Shown here: positions 1 through 8,635 of the stretch, piece by piece
Numbering within the stretch: position 1 is the stretch's first letter
How the letters are laid out: the number at the start of each line of letters is the position of its first letter
Assembly (NCBI GenBank): GCA_002495525.1
Contig: DAFS01000031.1
Location: 1 to 23,501 of the forward strand
Source: Euryarchaeota archaeon UBA89
GTDB lineage: Archaea; Thermoplasmatota; Poseidoniia; Poseidoniales; Thalassarchaeaceae
Direction: 5' to 3'
Length of the DNA stretch: 23,501 nt
Program-made: the position numbers and the translations under genes
The notes under the pieces: model-generated
Told to the model about the DNA's origin: nothing
The model's database searches: none
Seen by the model: the letters and a program-made list of their open reading frames with translations, nothing else

Positions 1-203
1 TCCCTGCTCAAGATTATGGATTAGAGCAGGTAATTCGTATTGGGCACATGAGCGGCCGCTCAAATATTACATGGTGGCTCAGCAAAAATAATTATCAGAT
101 TACAGATGAATTAGTGGCTTATCTTTTCGATTTAGCCAAACAGCAAAGGAAATTAATGGACGATGAAGAAGTTCATTCAGCAATAAAAAATTGGCAGAAG
201 TAA
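1..203 (+). CDS. 3' fragment of an isopropylmalate/homocitrate synthase-like protein
   Basis: An open frame runs from the window edge (first full codon at position 3) to a TAA at 201-203, giving 66 residues of a C-terminus. It contains GHMSGRSNITWWL followed by an ELV..LF.LAK.. helix and a late DDEEVHSAI segment. That pattern (a G-x-MSG-x-SN-x-x-W/YWL block, then ELV, then a D/EEE helix) resembles the end of the catalytic and communication region in the DRE-TIM family of isopropylmalate, homocitrate and citramalate synthases. These condense acetyl-CoA with a 2-oxo acid in branched-chain amino acid or related biosynthesis. The catalytic barrel lies outside the window, so the substrate cannot be assigned. 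It ends 60 bp before the subtilase gene on the same strand. Confidence 0.55.
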   Translation, partial: PAQDYGLEQVIRIGHMSGRSNITWWLSKNNYQITDELVAYLFDLAKQQRKLMDDEEVHSAIKNWQK

Positions 204-263
204 CGACTTATTGTTAATGCATGATTAACGAATACCTAAAACCCCTATTAACATGACAAGGGT

Positions 264-3200
264 ATGCGAACTACAATATTTGCGGTTTTTATATTAGTTT
301 TCGCTCCGATTTCTGGGTTAGTTGCAGCAGATAATGAAAGTCAACAAAATCTCCTAGAAGGGGAGCAAAACCTGATACTTCCTACATATTCAGTTGCTGT
401 ACAATTGGCATTCGAGAGAGTTTCAGATTTAGAACACTATTCTACAGAAGAGTTAGACAATACCGGAGAATGGTTGATAGTTTCTGCATATAATATAGAT
501 GACCAATTGAAAATGATGCCTGAAGTAACATCTATCCAAGAGACATCTCAATTACAAGGAACATATATTTGGAATTTTGATTCATCTGAAAAAAAGATTG
601 AGAAATTCCAAAAACTAACTGAGAATGGTGATATTGAATCTTTTTCACCTCTTATTAAGAAACAGCAAATAACACGTTCAATACCCAATGACGAGGTCTT
701 TAATGATCAATGGCATTTACAAAATACTGGACAAACATCTGGAACATCGGGTGAAGATGCAAATGTTACTTCGGTTTGGAATTCTTACACTGGTAATGGT
801 ATTATAATCAGTGTCGTTGATGATGGATTAGACAAAGATCATCCCGACATCTCACCTAATTACTCCCCTACTCATTCCTATGACTGGTGCAATAATGATG
901 CAGATCCTACTCCATCTAGTAATAATGGACATGGAACAGCAGCCGGAGGAGTAGCTGCTGCTGCTGGAGATAATACAATCCATGTAGCAGGTGCAGCTTA
1001 TGATGCAACTCTAGCAGGTTCAACTCTAATTGCATGCTGGGCTGGAGATTCTACAGAAGCAAATGCATTATCATTCATGAATGATGAAACTCATATCTAT
1101 ACAAACTCTTGGGGCCCAAGTGATAACGGGCAAACATTAGATGCACCCGGACCATTAATGCTAGCAGCATTTGAAAACGATGCTTACGAGGGTAGAAACG
1201 GATTAGGAAATATCATTACTTGGGCAGCAGGTAACGGCCTTCAAAGTGATGATAATGCAAATTATGATGGATGGGCAAACAGTAGATTTACCATTGCAGT
1301 TTCTGCAATCAATCATTATGGAAAACAATCATATTATTCCGAACCAGGGGCCAGTATCTTAGTAGCAGCCCATTCAAATGGTGATGGTGAAGGTATAACT
1401 ACAACTGATATTCACGATGATCCTACAATAACTTCAGATGATGCAGGCTATGATAATGGAAACGTGACAAATAGTTTTGGAGGAACTTCCAGTGCTACTC
1501 CGCTGGCTGCAGGTGTGATAGCACTGATGTTAGAAGCGAATGAAAACCTAACTTGGAGAGATGTTCAACATATTTTAGTCAACAGTGCAAGAATGAATGA
1601 CCCAAATAATACAAGTTGGGAAGTTAATGATGCTGGACATAATGTATCTCATAAATATGGGTTTGGAGCAGTAGATGCCGGCGCTGCAGTCTCATTGGCT
1701 GAAAATTGGACTAATGTTGATGAAGAATTGAACCTAACATTTGGACCTTATTCACCATCATTCACTATCCCCATATCAACAAATTCTTGGAGTGAATTCG
1801 ATGTTCAAATTACTGATGATATTAGCCTAGAAAGTATAGATGTAGTAGTTGATATTGACCATTCGAATAGAGGGGATTTAGATATAGTATTGCAATCACC
1901 AAATGGAACTGAGTCATGGTTGGCTGAAGAACATAATGATGGAGGTAATGACTATTCTAATTGGATGTTTAATACTGTTCATCACTGGGATGAAAGTAGC
2001 TTAGGAACTTGGAAATTGAAGATAAGAGATACTACTTCAGGCACGTCGGGGACATTAAACTCATGGCAAATGATAATCCACGGTATGAATATTGATTTAG
2101 ACTATGATGATGATGGAATCTCCAACGAAAACGAAACTCTAGTCTGGGGAACGGATCCTTACAATTCAGATACTGACTCAGATGGAATAAATGATTATGA
2201 TGAGATATTTGTTTATTTTACAAATGCTACAATGGCTGATACTGATTTAGATGGGTTATCAGATTCAGTTGAAATCTCAGTTCATCAAACAAATCCTAAC
2301 AATGAAGATACTGACTTAGATGGATTAAACGATGGCGTAGAAATTAATCTTTGGCAAAGCAATCCATTAATTTTTGATGCAGATGAAGATTCGGATTTAT
2401 ATTACCATTTCAACGATTGTAACGATCAGGATGCAGAGATAAACCCTGGAAAACCAGAAAAACTAAATGGATTTGATGATAATTGTGACGATTATATTGA
2501 TGAAGGATTTAACTTCACTGACAGAGATAATGATGGATTAAAAGACTGGCCAGAATATCATATACACAATACAGACTATAGAGATGCAGATACTGATGAT
2601 GATGGATTAGATGATGGCTCGGAAGTTAATCTATACTCAGATTTAGGAGCAGACCCATTAATTTTCGATGAAGATTTCGATGGTGACACATGGTATTGGT
2701 TTGAAGACTGCGATGATGACAATATTCTCAGATCGCCCGGCTTACCCGAGGCTTTAGATTCAATTGACAATGACTGTGATGATGAGATTGATGAAGATTT
2801 TATAGATTTAGATACGGATTCAGATGGCCTATCAGATTACGATGAATATTATTTCATTTCTACAAATCCAAATGATGGAGACACCGATAATGATGGATTA
2901 CCTGATGGGATAGAAGTAAATACATATGCTGAATTAGGTGCTAACCCTCTAGTTTTTGATGAAGATAGTGATGGCGACGGTTGGTACTGGTTCCAAGACT
3001 GTAATGATGATGATATTGAAATTTCACCCTCATTAATTGAAATGCTAGACAATAAGGACAATGATTGTGATGGAGAAATTGATGAAGATTTCTATACAAT
3101 TGATTCTGACAATGATGGCCTTTCAGATTTTGAAGAGTATCACAATATAACTTCTGATTATAATGATGAAGACACAGATGGAGATGGAATTAATGATGGA

Positions 3201-4082
3201 TTGGAAGTTCTTACCAAAATGTCAGATCCTTTGACATTTAACTTCGATAATGACAATGATAATTACTATGATTTTGAAGATTGTAATGATTTGAATTCAG
3301 AGATTAATCCCAGTTCGATAGAAGTATGGAATGGTTTAGATGATGACTGTAATGATTTAGTAGATGATAATTTGAGAAGGGAAAATCTAGTCCTTACAGT
3401 ACCAAGAACCCAAATTGTTCATGAATGGGATTCTGTAAATGAAACACTGATTTTTGGTCTAAATAATATTCCTTCGCAAGTAAATACTGAAATTGTATGG
3501 CATATTGGGGATTACGATTTATCAGAAAATATCTCAAATCAAGACTCAAGACTAGTCATTAATGAATTAGAATGCGGAAAAAATAAAGATAATTTGACTT
3601 TGTTATTATGTGCAAATGGGACAAGTAGGCAACAAATTACTGCTACAATTATCGACTCTGGAGTTTCAACTGATTTCATTTGGGAAATTGACATGGTAGT
3701 TTGGATCCCTCCTCCTACATTGTTTGATGATTTAGTATCATTCTTCACTAGTGGATTAGGAATCCTATTCTTATCTGGAATGACAATCACAATTCTCCTA
3801 GCAGGTGTGTTTGTAAATCACAGAATTACACAAAAAAAACGCCTAGAAGAAGCATACACATCATACAGTATACCTTCAAGTAAAATTGAATATGACTATT
3901 CTTTTACGAAAACAGAATTGCCTTCGGCACCTGATTTATCATTATTAGAAATTCAAAACAATGCTTATGAAGAATCACTGCCAAACTTACCAGCAACAAT
4001 ACCAATTGTGACCATTCCAAGTAAAAAAATTGAGGATGATGTAGAATTATTAGACCTACAAGCAAGAGTCGTCGAAGAATAA
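264..4082 (+). CDS. Secreted, membrane-anchored subtilisin/kexin-like serine protease with P-domain and TSP3/MopE-like repeats
   Basis: The protein has 1272 residues. A Sec signal peptide (residues 1 to about 22, hydrophobic core then GLVAAD) is followed by a propeptide-like region and an S8 catalytic domain (about 140-480). The triad is visible: D186 in VVDDGLD, H223 in NNGHGTAAGG and S409 in GGTSSATPLAAG, with oxyanion N324 in AAGNG. The VDDG form is kexin/furin-like, and a proprotein-convertase P-domain follows (about 495-608). Residues 612-1035 hold Asp-rich thrombospondin-type-3 calcium-binding units (DTDxDGLxDxxE) alternating with four MopE-like DCxD...DNDCDxxIDE modules. A single transmembrane helix (about 1164-1185), a basic stop (QKKR) and a tail of about 85 residues presumed cytoplasmic complete it. 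It probably acts at the cell surface, cleaving extracellular proteins or processing surface proteins. It is convergent with the downstream gene, with 3 bp between the stops. The domain order is certain; the substrate is unknown. Confidence 0.93.
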   Translation: MRTTIFAVFILVFAPISGLVAADNESQQNLLEGEQNLILPTYSVAVQLAFERVSDLEHYSTEELDNTGEWLIVSAYNIDDQLKMMPEVTSIQETSQLQGTYIWNFDSSEKKIEKFQKLTENGDIESFSPLIKKQQITRSIPNDEVFNDQWHLQNTGQTSGTSGEDANVTSVWNSYTGNGIIISVVDDGLDKDHPDISPNYSPTHSYDWCNNDADPTPSSNNGHGTAAGGVAAAAGDNTIHVAGAAYDATLAGSTLIACWAGDSTEANALSFMNDETHIYTNSWGPSDNGQTLDAPGPLMLAAFENDAYEGRNGLGNIITWAAGNGLQSDDNANYDGWANSRFTIAVSAINHYGKQSYYSEPGASILVAAHSNGDGEGITTTDIHDDPTITSDDAGYDNGNVTNSFGGTSSATPLAAGVIALMLEANENLTWRDVQHILVNSARMNDPNNTSWEVNDAGHNVSHKYGFGAVDAGAAVSLAENWTNVDEELNLTFGPYSPSFTIPISTNSWSEFDVQITDDISLESIDVVVDIDHSNRGDLDIVLQSPNGTESWLAEEHNDGGNDYSNWMFNTVHHWDESSLGTWKLKIRDTTSGTSGTLNSWQMIIHGMNIDLDYDDDGISNENETLVWGTDPYNSDTDSDGINDYDEIFVYFTNATMADTDLDGLSDSVEISVHQTNPNNEDTDLDGLNDGVEINLWQSNPLIFDADEDSDLYYHFNDCNDQDAEINPGKPEKLNGFDDNCDDYIDEGFNFTDRDNDGLKDWPEYHIHNTDYRDADTDDDGLDDGSEVNLYSDLGADPLIFDEDFDGDTWYWFEDCDDDNILRSPGLPEALDSIDNDCDDEIDEDFIDLDTDSDGLSDYDEYYFISTNPNDGDTDNDGLPDGIEVNTYAELGANPLVFDEDSDGDGWYWFQDCNDDDIEISPSLIEMLDNKDNDCDGEIDEDFYTIDSDNDGLSDFEEYHNITSDYNDEDTDGDGINDGLEVLTKMSDPLTFNFDNDNDNYYDFEDCNDLNSEINPSSIEVWNGLDDDCNDLVDDNLRRENLVLTVPRTQIVHEWDSVNETLIFGLNNIPSQVNTEIVWHIGDYDLSENISNQDSRLVINELECGKNKDNLTLLLCANGTSRQQITATIIDSGVSTDFIWEIDMVVWIPPPTLFDDLVSFFTSGLGILFLSGMTITILLAGVFVNHRITQKKRLEEAYTSYSIPSSKIEYDYSFTKTELPSAPDLSLLEIQNNAYEESLPNLPATIPIVTIPSKKIEDDVELLDLQARVVEE
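2415..3370 (+). repeat. Internal tandem protein-coding repeat of about 291 bp (97 aa) in the subtilase
   Basis: The codons for the DC of each MopE-like motif lie at 2415, 2706, 2997 and 3279, giving spacings of 291, 291 and 282 bp (97, 97 and 94 residues). Each unit carries DC-N/D-D, a short spacer, an ExxDxxDxDCDxxIDE motif, then one or two thrombospondin type-3 repeats and an aromatic FDEDxDGDxWYWF lead-in. The copies diverge at the DNA level, so this is an old in-frame duplication of a calcium-binding protein module rather than a recent DNA repeat. Confidence 0.85.
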
Positions 4083-4085
4083 AAT

Positions 4086-5438
4086 TCATGACTCTTCTTC
4101 AGGAGATGGCTGTTCGTTTTGCCCCCATTCAGCATCTGGATTTCCACCTGACCATTCGCCCTCAACAGGAATATCTTCGACATCATCATCTTCTCTCCAG
4201 GGAGGCTCCCCATCAGAACCACTGATTATCAAACAACCTTCATCATCAAGCCTTTTTTGAAGAGTCTTTATTCCAGTTTTCATTGGTAATAAATGCCCTA
4301 TCGGAGTTCCAGCTGTAACGAATGGATGAGTTGCAGTACAAATCAATAAACCTCGATTTGGAGAATAAACATCATGACTAATTCCTGGTCTTTCAGGATC
4401 AGTGATTGTGGCAACTACTTCCCCTTCATCTACGAAACTTCCCGCAGGTGCTAATATATCCAGTAAACCTCCTTGATCAGACCTAATCCAAACAGAACCA
4501 GATGCTAGAATTCTAAAATACGGCCTATTTGGGTAACCAGGAATCATTCTTAAACTTCTTAGAACATTAAGAACTCCATATATTGCTACTTGGACTGACT
4601 CAGGATCTGCCTCATTAGAACCGCCCCCTTCGTAAGTAATACAACCAATTCCTGATTTATTTGCAGCTCTTCGAAGAGAACCTTTTGGTCCTTCATTGTC
4701 TAGAATAGTTTCTATACCAAAAGATCTAGCAATTCTATTGCTCTCGGGGTGAGCTAGATTGGCCCTAATTTGAGGCATATTAGTTCTCCCTGGTGCAGCA
4801 GTGTGCAAATCAACTATATGATCAGAGGTTTGAATAATAGATTTCCAAATACGGCTTGCTATCCTAGATGTTGTATTACTTTCACTGTTACCAGGAAAAT
4901 TTCTATTCAAGTCTCGACCATCAGGGAATTTTCGACTTTGACGGCGATAGCCTGGAATGTTTATTATTGGGATTATCCTTATTGTTCCCGACAACATTGA
5001 AGGATCAATTTCTTCTCCAGAACCCATGAAATTAGGACCACAAAGATATGTCAGAGCCAGAGGACCAACAAGTTCATTCCCGTGTACAGCTCCTAATATT
5101 GTCACTACAGGACCTGGCCTTGAGCCATGGATGATTGTGATTGGAATGGGCCAGGAATCTCCAATTTCCACATCTAAAAGGTTAAAATCAATTTTTCTAA
5201 TACTCCCAGGTTTTATTCTTTTACGATCGAATAGATGAGTTTTTGGACCACTTTCTCTAGACCACTTTTTTGGAGAAGGTGACTTTCTCTCAAATGCCTT
5301 TTCAATCTCTTTACGACGCTTCAAAGATAACTGATTTGCTACTTTGAGAGGTTTACGACGACGCCTATTTTTGCGTGGCACTGGTGATTTTTTACTAGCC
5401 GAAGACGGCGATTTAGTATCTTCATCAGCGGTAGACAA
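4086..5438 (-). CDS. Succinylglutamate desuccinylase/aspartoacylase family protein (M14-like zinc amidohydrolase)
   Basis: The protein has 450 residues from a TTG start. The zinc-carboxypeptidase-like core carries the metal site H119-x2-E122 in GAVHGNELVGP and H212 in VDLHTAAPGRT. It also has DLNRNFPG (176-183) and the candidate catalytic E270 in ITYEGGG. A C-terminal barrel-like domain (about 305-385, SxxSG, DxxG and G-x-PIGHL patterns) matches the usual extension of AstE/AspA-like proteins, which hydrolyse N-acyl amino acids. Two features are odd: a very basic N-terminal extension (about residues 9-75, with an RKNRRRRKP run) and an acidic, Pro/Gly-rich C-terminal tail. No Shine-Dalgarno sequence precedes the TTG, but a TATA-like stretch lies 18-28 bp upstream, which fits a leaderless mRNA. 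A GTG inside the basic segment is an alternative start. The exact substrate is unknown. Confidence 0.85.
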   Translation of the reverse strand: MSTADEDTKSPSSASKKSPVPRKNRRRRKPLKVANQLSLKRRKEIEKAFERKSPSPKKWSRESGPKTHLFDRKRIKPGSIRKIDFNLLDVEIGDSWPIPITIIHGSRPGPVVTILGAVHGNELVGPLALTYLCGPNFMGSGEEIDPSMLSGTIRIIPIINIPGYRRQSRKFPDGRDLNRNFPGNSESNTTSRIASRIWKSIIQTSDHIVDLHTAAPGRTNMPQIRANLAHPESNRIARSFGIETILDNEGPKGSLRRAANKSGIGCITYEGGGSNEADPESVQVAIYGVLNVLRSLRMIPGYPNRPYFRILASGSVWIRSDQGGLLDILAPAGSFVDEGEVVATITDPERPGISHDVYSPNRGLLICTATHPFVTAGTPIGHLLPMKTGIKTLQKRLDDEGCLIISGSDGEPPWREDDDVEDIPVEGEWSGGNPDAEWGQNEQPSPEEES

Positions 5439-5525
5439 CGAACTTCGGAGGGGGTTCTTAAATTAAGATAGTCTGATGACTGATTTATCGAATAATTCAA
5501 TTCCCTATACCCTCTGTGAGAAAGC
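5439..5525. promoter_or_regulatory. Divergent promoter region between the M14-like and thioesterase genes
   Basis: These 87 bp separate two divergent starts. On the minus strand the AT-only stretch TTAATTTAAG (5456-5465) sits about 18-28 bp upstream of the TTG at 5438, close to the spacing expected for an archaeal TATA box on a leaderless transcript. On the plus strand a weaker AT-rich stretch (TTATCGAATAATT, 5485-5497) lies 29-41 bp before the ATG at 5526. Neither start has a Shine-Dalgarno sequence. This is inference from spacing and base composition. Confidence 0.4.
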
Positions 5526-6002
5526 ATGGAGCATCAACATAGTATTTCTGTACAAGATAAATACGCACCTAATAGTATCTGTTTCGGGTGTGGTCCCGCT
5601 AATAAAAAAGGATTACAAATCAAGTCATTTAAGACTGAAAAAGGACTCAAAATGGAGTTTGAAACTAAAATTGAGCACCAAGCCTTTCCTGGAATTATTA
5701 ATGGTGGAATTATTAGTACCTTGCTAGATTGTCATGGTAATTGGGCAGCGACTATGGCGTTAATGGAACGAAACGAGGAAGAAATACCTCCCTGTACAGT
5801 AACTGCAACATTTAGTTTGAAACTTAGAAGGCCGACTCCGCTTGATTCTAAATTAGAAATTACAGCTACAGTAAACGAATTAAGTGAAGATAGAGCAAAT
5901 GTGGAAATGACTTTAGAAGCAAATGGGAAAATTTGTGCTACCGGAGAAGGTCTATTTGTTGCAGTGAAAGAAGGCCATCCAGCATATCACCGATGGAATT
6001 AA
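5526..6002 (+). CDS. Hotdog-fold acyl-CoA thioesterase (PaaI/4HBT-like)
   Basis: The protein has 158 residues, typical for a single hotdog domain. It has the N-terminal C-x2-CG-x2-N-x2-GL motif (CFGCGPANKKGL) common in this thioesterase group, then FPGIINGGIISTLLDCHGNWAA. There, the G-G-x-x-x-x-L-D segment on the central helix holds the active-site Asp region. The strands that follow (CTVTATFSLKLRRPTPL, LEITATV, GEGLFVAVK) complete the fold. Family members hydrolyse acyl-CoA or aryl-CoA thioesters in the cytoplasm; the substrate cannot be read from sequence. Its last codons overlap the Hel308 start by 10 bp, so the two are probably co-transcribed and translationally coupled. Confidence 0.85.
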   Translation: MEHQHSISVQDKYAPNSICFGCGPANKKGLQIKSFKTEKGLKMEFETKIEHQAFPGIINGGIISTLLDCHGNWAATMALMERNEEEIPPCTVTATFSLKLRRPTPLDSKLEITATVNELSEDRANVEMTLEANGKICATGEGLFVAVKEGHPAYHRWN

Positions 6003-8596
6003 CGACGCGGCATCCTTTAGAACGGCCGATTATGAGAATGTTTGTGGCGCACTCTGGCGGAGGCTCGGGAAAGACTATTGAACAGCTGGGGTTATCTCCA
6101 GATATAGTCAATTTATTGAGAGAAAAATGGGGTATCAAAGAATTATATCCTCCTCAACAAATAGCATTACCTCATGCACTAAATGGGAAAAATTTAATGT
6201 TAACGATTCCCACTGCTAGTGGAAAATCTCTTGTTGCACATTTGACTATTGCTCATAGATTGAAAAATGATTTGATTAATCAAAAAGCAATTTATGTAGT
6301 TCCTCTGAAGGCATTAGCTAGTGAAAAATATGATGAATTAAAAGAAGTTGCAGATGTTGTAGGGCTGAAGGTAGCATTGGCTATAGGTGATAGATCTGGA
6401 GAGATTAATTCAATAGAAGATTCAGATATATTGGTATGTACAAGTGAGAGATTAGATTCATTATTGAGAAATAAATCAAATTTAATTTCAAATATTGGAA
6501 TAATTGTTAGTGATGAGTTTCATTTATTACATGACCATTCAAGGGGGCCAACATTAGAAGTATTAATTTCAAGAATAAGACATAAGAAGCCAGATACACA
6601 AATCATTGCTCTTTCGGCTACAGTTGGTAACAGTAAAGAATTAGCTAAATGGTTAGGGGCTGAATTAATTCAATCAGAATGGAGACCGGTAAGTCTTCAT
6701 TCAGGAACTTTAACTGAGTTACAGGTTAAAGTCCATAGAATTGATGGAAAAGGCGATGAAAAATGGCCTGAGCCAAGAATAATAGACGGGAAAAAGGAAA
6801 AAATCTTAGAAGCCGCACTCGATGATACTATAGCAAATAATGGCCAACTATTGATTTTTGTAAATTCAAGGAAAAGTTCCCAGAAAGAAGCAAGAGAGTT
6901 ATCAAAACATATATTGAATCGTGTTAAAAATGAGCCAAATTTTGATAATGGAGATAAATTTATTAATTTGAACAACATTTCAGAATCGATCAATCAAAAT
7001 GAAAATTCTTCGCCTTTAGGGAAAAAATTATCCAACTCGGTAAAAGGAGGAATTGCCTTTCATCATGCAGGTTTGAGTAATCAACAGAGGAAAAAGATTG
7101 AAGAATTATTCAAAAGTGGGGATTTATTTTGTATAGTGGCAACACCAACTTTGGCACAGGGAGTGAATTTGCCTGCTAGAAGAGTAATAATTAGAGATGT
7201 CAAAAGATGGAGCACAGCGGCAAGTAGAAACATGCCAATGCCTATTATGGAAATAAAGCAAATGTTAGGAAGAGCTGGGAGACCAAAATATGACAAGAGA
7301 GGTGATGCTTGGATTATATCTAAAAATCTGGATGATGAAATAAGAAATGTAGAACATTTTTTACTAAGCGAACCTGAAGAAATAACGTCTAAGCTAGCCA
7401 ATCCTAATGCTCAGACTGCAGAAGAGGACCCTGCAATGTTAACGCATGTTCTTTCGTTAATTGCCACCAGTGATATGAATGATAGAGATGCTTTAGGTAA
7501 ATTCTTCAGTAAAACTTTCTTATCCACACATCTAGAATCTGAATATCTTGAAAATCAAATTGACAGAGTGATTAAATGGCTTTTTGATAATGATATGATA
7601 ACTAAAGAAGGAGAATCTGAGATTGTCAAAGAGAGAATAATAAGAGAGGAAAGTGGGGTAAAATTGGACGATAATTGGGATGATGAGGTTCCAAATTGGG
7701 CAGAATCTGCGACAAAAATATCTGGAGTAAATCTTAACGACAAAAATCAAAATAAACTTTCAGATATTACACCAAGAAAAGGTCCAGCAATTTTTGGATT
7801 CAAGAAAGCAAGTAATTATGAAGTTGAGGAAATAGAAGTTCCAGATTCACCCTCAATGGTATATTCAGCTACTGCTTTAGGAATGAGGATTACTAGATTA
7901 TACCTAAATCCTGTTTCAGGTAAAATACTAAAAAATGGATTGACTAATGCAATGAAAATCTTAACTGGTATAGATTTAGAGAGACAAATTTCTCCTTTTA
8001 GTCTATTACATTTAGTTACATGCACGCCAGATTTCATACCATTATGGCCCCAAAAGAAAGATTTAGAAAAGATACAAGACGCACTTTATGGGCACGAAAG
8101 AGAATTATTGACACAGAGTGTAGATTTAGATGATGAAAGAAGGATGAAGGGTGCCCTAGTTTTACAATCATGGATTGAAGAAATAAGTTTGAATGATTTA
8201 GAAATTGAATGGAATGTTCAGCCAGGTGACCTGAGAAGTAGAGTTGATCTAGCAGAATGGTTACTTTACTCCACTAGAGTAATCCTCATGGAAGATGAAG
8301 AATTATCAAGAATGGACAAGGAATCACACCGAGTATTATTCGAGGCGATAGATGAAACACATAGAAGAATAAGATATGGTTGTAAATCAGATTTAATTTC
8401 TTTAGTTTCATTAAGAGGTATAGGTAGAGTTAGAGCACGAGAAATGGTAGAAAAATTAGGAGTTGCTAATGTCAAAGATATAGCATTATTAACTGAAAAT
8501 GATAAAATTAAACTTTCAGAACAAAGAGGATGGAGTATGAAATTAGTAGATAAGATAGTGAAAAATGCTCTAGAAACTAATCAACGTATGAAATGA
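5993..8596 (+). CDS. hel308: Hel308-family superfamily 2 DNA helicase
   Basis: From the ATG at 5993 the protein has 867 residues. A longer upstream frame lies inside the thioesterase gene and was not used; ATGs at 6032 and 6038 are other options. Motifs: Q-motif-like YPPQQ, Walker A PTASGKS with K78, motif II DEFH (174-177; Hel308 usually has DEIH), motif III SAT (208-210), GIAFHHAGL, ATPTLAQGVNLPARRV and motif VI QMLGRAGRP (423-431). The ratchet domain begins near ATALGMRITRLYLNP, and a helix-hairpin-helix (LRGIGRVRARE, from about 806) closes the protein. Hel308 unwinds lagging strands at stalled replication forks, 3' to 5'. The protein is longer than the usual 700-750 residues, mainly because of an acidic insert at about 552-620. 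It lies directly before a KEOPS-subunit-like gene. Confidence 0.92.
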   Translation: MELTTRHPLERPIMRMFVAHSGGGSGKTIEQLGLSPDIVNLLREKWGIKELYPPQQIALPHALNGKNLMLTIPTASGKSLVAHLTIAHRLKNDLINQKAIYVVPLKALASEKYDELKEVADVVGLKVALAIGDRSGEINSIEDSDILVCTSERLDSLLRNKSNLISNIGIIVSDEFHLLHDHSRGPTLEVLISRIRHKKPDTQIIALSATVGNSKELAKWLGAELIQSEWRPVSLHSGTLTELQVKVHRIDGKGDEKWPEPRIIDGKKEKILEAALDDTIANNGQLLIFVNSRKSSQKEARELSKHILNRVKNEPNFDNGDKFINLNNISESINQNENSSPLGKKLSNSVKGGIAFHHAGLSNQQRKKIEELFKSGDLFCIVATPTLAQGVNLPARRVIIRDVKRWSTAASRNMPMPIMEIKQMLGRAGRPKYDKRGDAWIISKNLDDEIRNVEHFLLSEPEEITSKLANPNAQTAEEDPAMLTHVLSLIATSDMNDRDALGKFFSKTFLSTHLESEYLENQIDRVIKWLFDNDMITKEGESEIVKERIIREESGVKLDDNWDDEVPNWAESATKISGVNLNDKNQNKLSDITPRKGPAIFGFKKASNYEVEEIEVPDSPSMVYSATALGMRITRLYLNPVSGKILKNGLTNAMKILTGIDLERQISPFSLLHLVTCTPDFIPLWPQKKDLEKIQDALYGHERELLTQSVDLDDERRMKGALVLQSWIEEISLNDLEIEWNVQPGDLRSRVDLAEWLLYSTRVILMEDEELSRMDKESHRVLFEAIDETHRRIRYGCKSDLISLVSLRGIGRVRAREMVEKLGVANVKDIALLTENDKIKLSEQRGWSMKLVDKIVKNALETNQRMK

Positions 8597-8635
8597 CTAG
8601 AATCATTATTGAATTAGAGCCCATCGCCATGTACA

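Noticed and set aside
213..229. Inverted repeat GTTAAT-N5-ATTAAC before the subtilase gene
   Set aside because: Six-base A/T-rich arms are expected by chance in this composition, there is no T-run, and no link to a promoter could be shown.
2576..3061. Ser/Pro-rich open frames on the minus strand inside the subtilase repeats
   Set aside because: They are the antisense of GAT/GAA-rich Asp repeats, which read as Ser and Ile on the other strand. They have no own motifs or start signals.
2415..3370. The 291-bp repeats as a CRISPR or minisatellite
   Set aside because: The copies are in frame, diverged, and encode a known calcium-binding protein pattern.
5476..5727. Overlapping plus-strand frame at the thioesterase start
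   Set aside because: It is out of frame with the recognised hotdog domain and has no motifs.
5933..5992. Upstream extension of the Hel308 frame
   Set aside because: It lies wholly inside the thioesterase coding region and encodes a Cys/Arg-rich segment without family similarity. The ATG at 5993 is the better start.
6050..6080. A GGGSGKT Walker-A-like sequence near the Hel308 N-terminus
   Set aside because: The spacing is not the G-x4-GK-S/T consensus and no Walker B partner fits. The real nucleotide-binding loop is PTASGKS at about residues 73-79.
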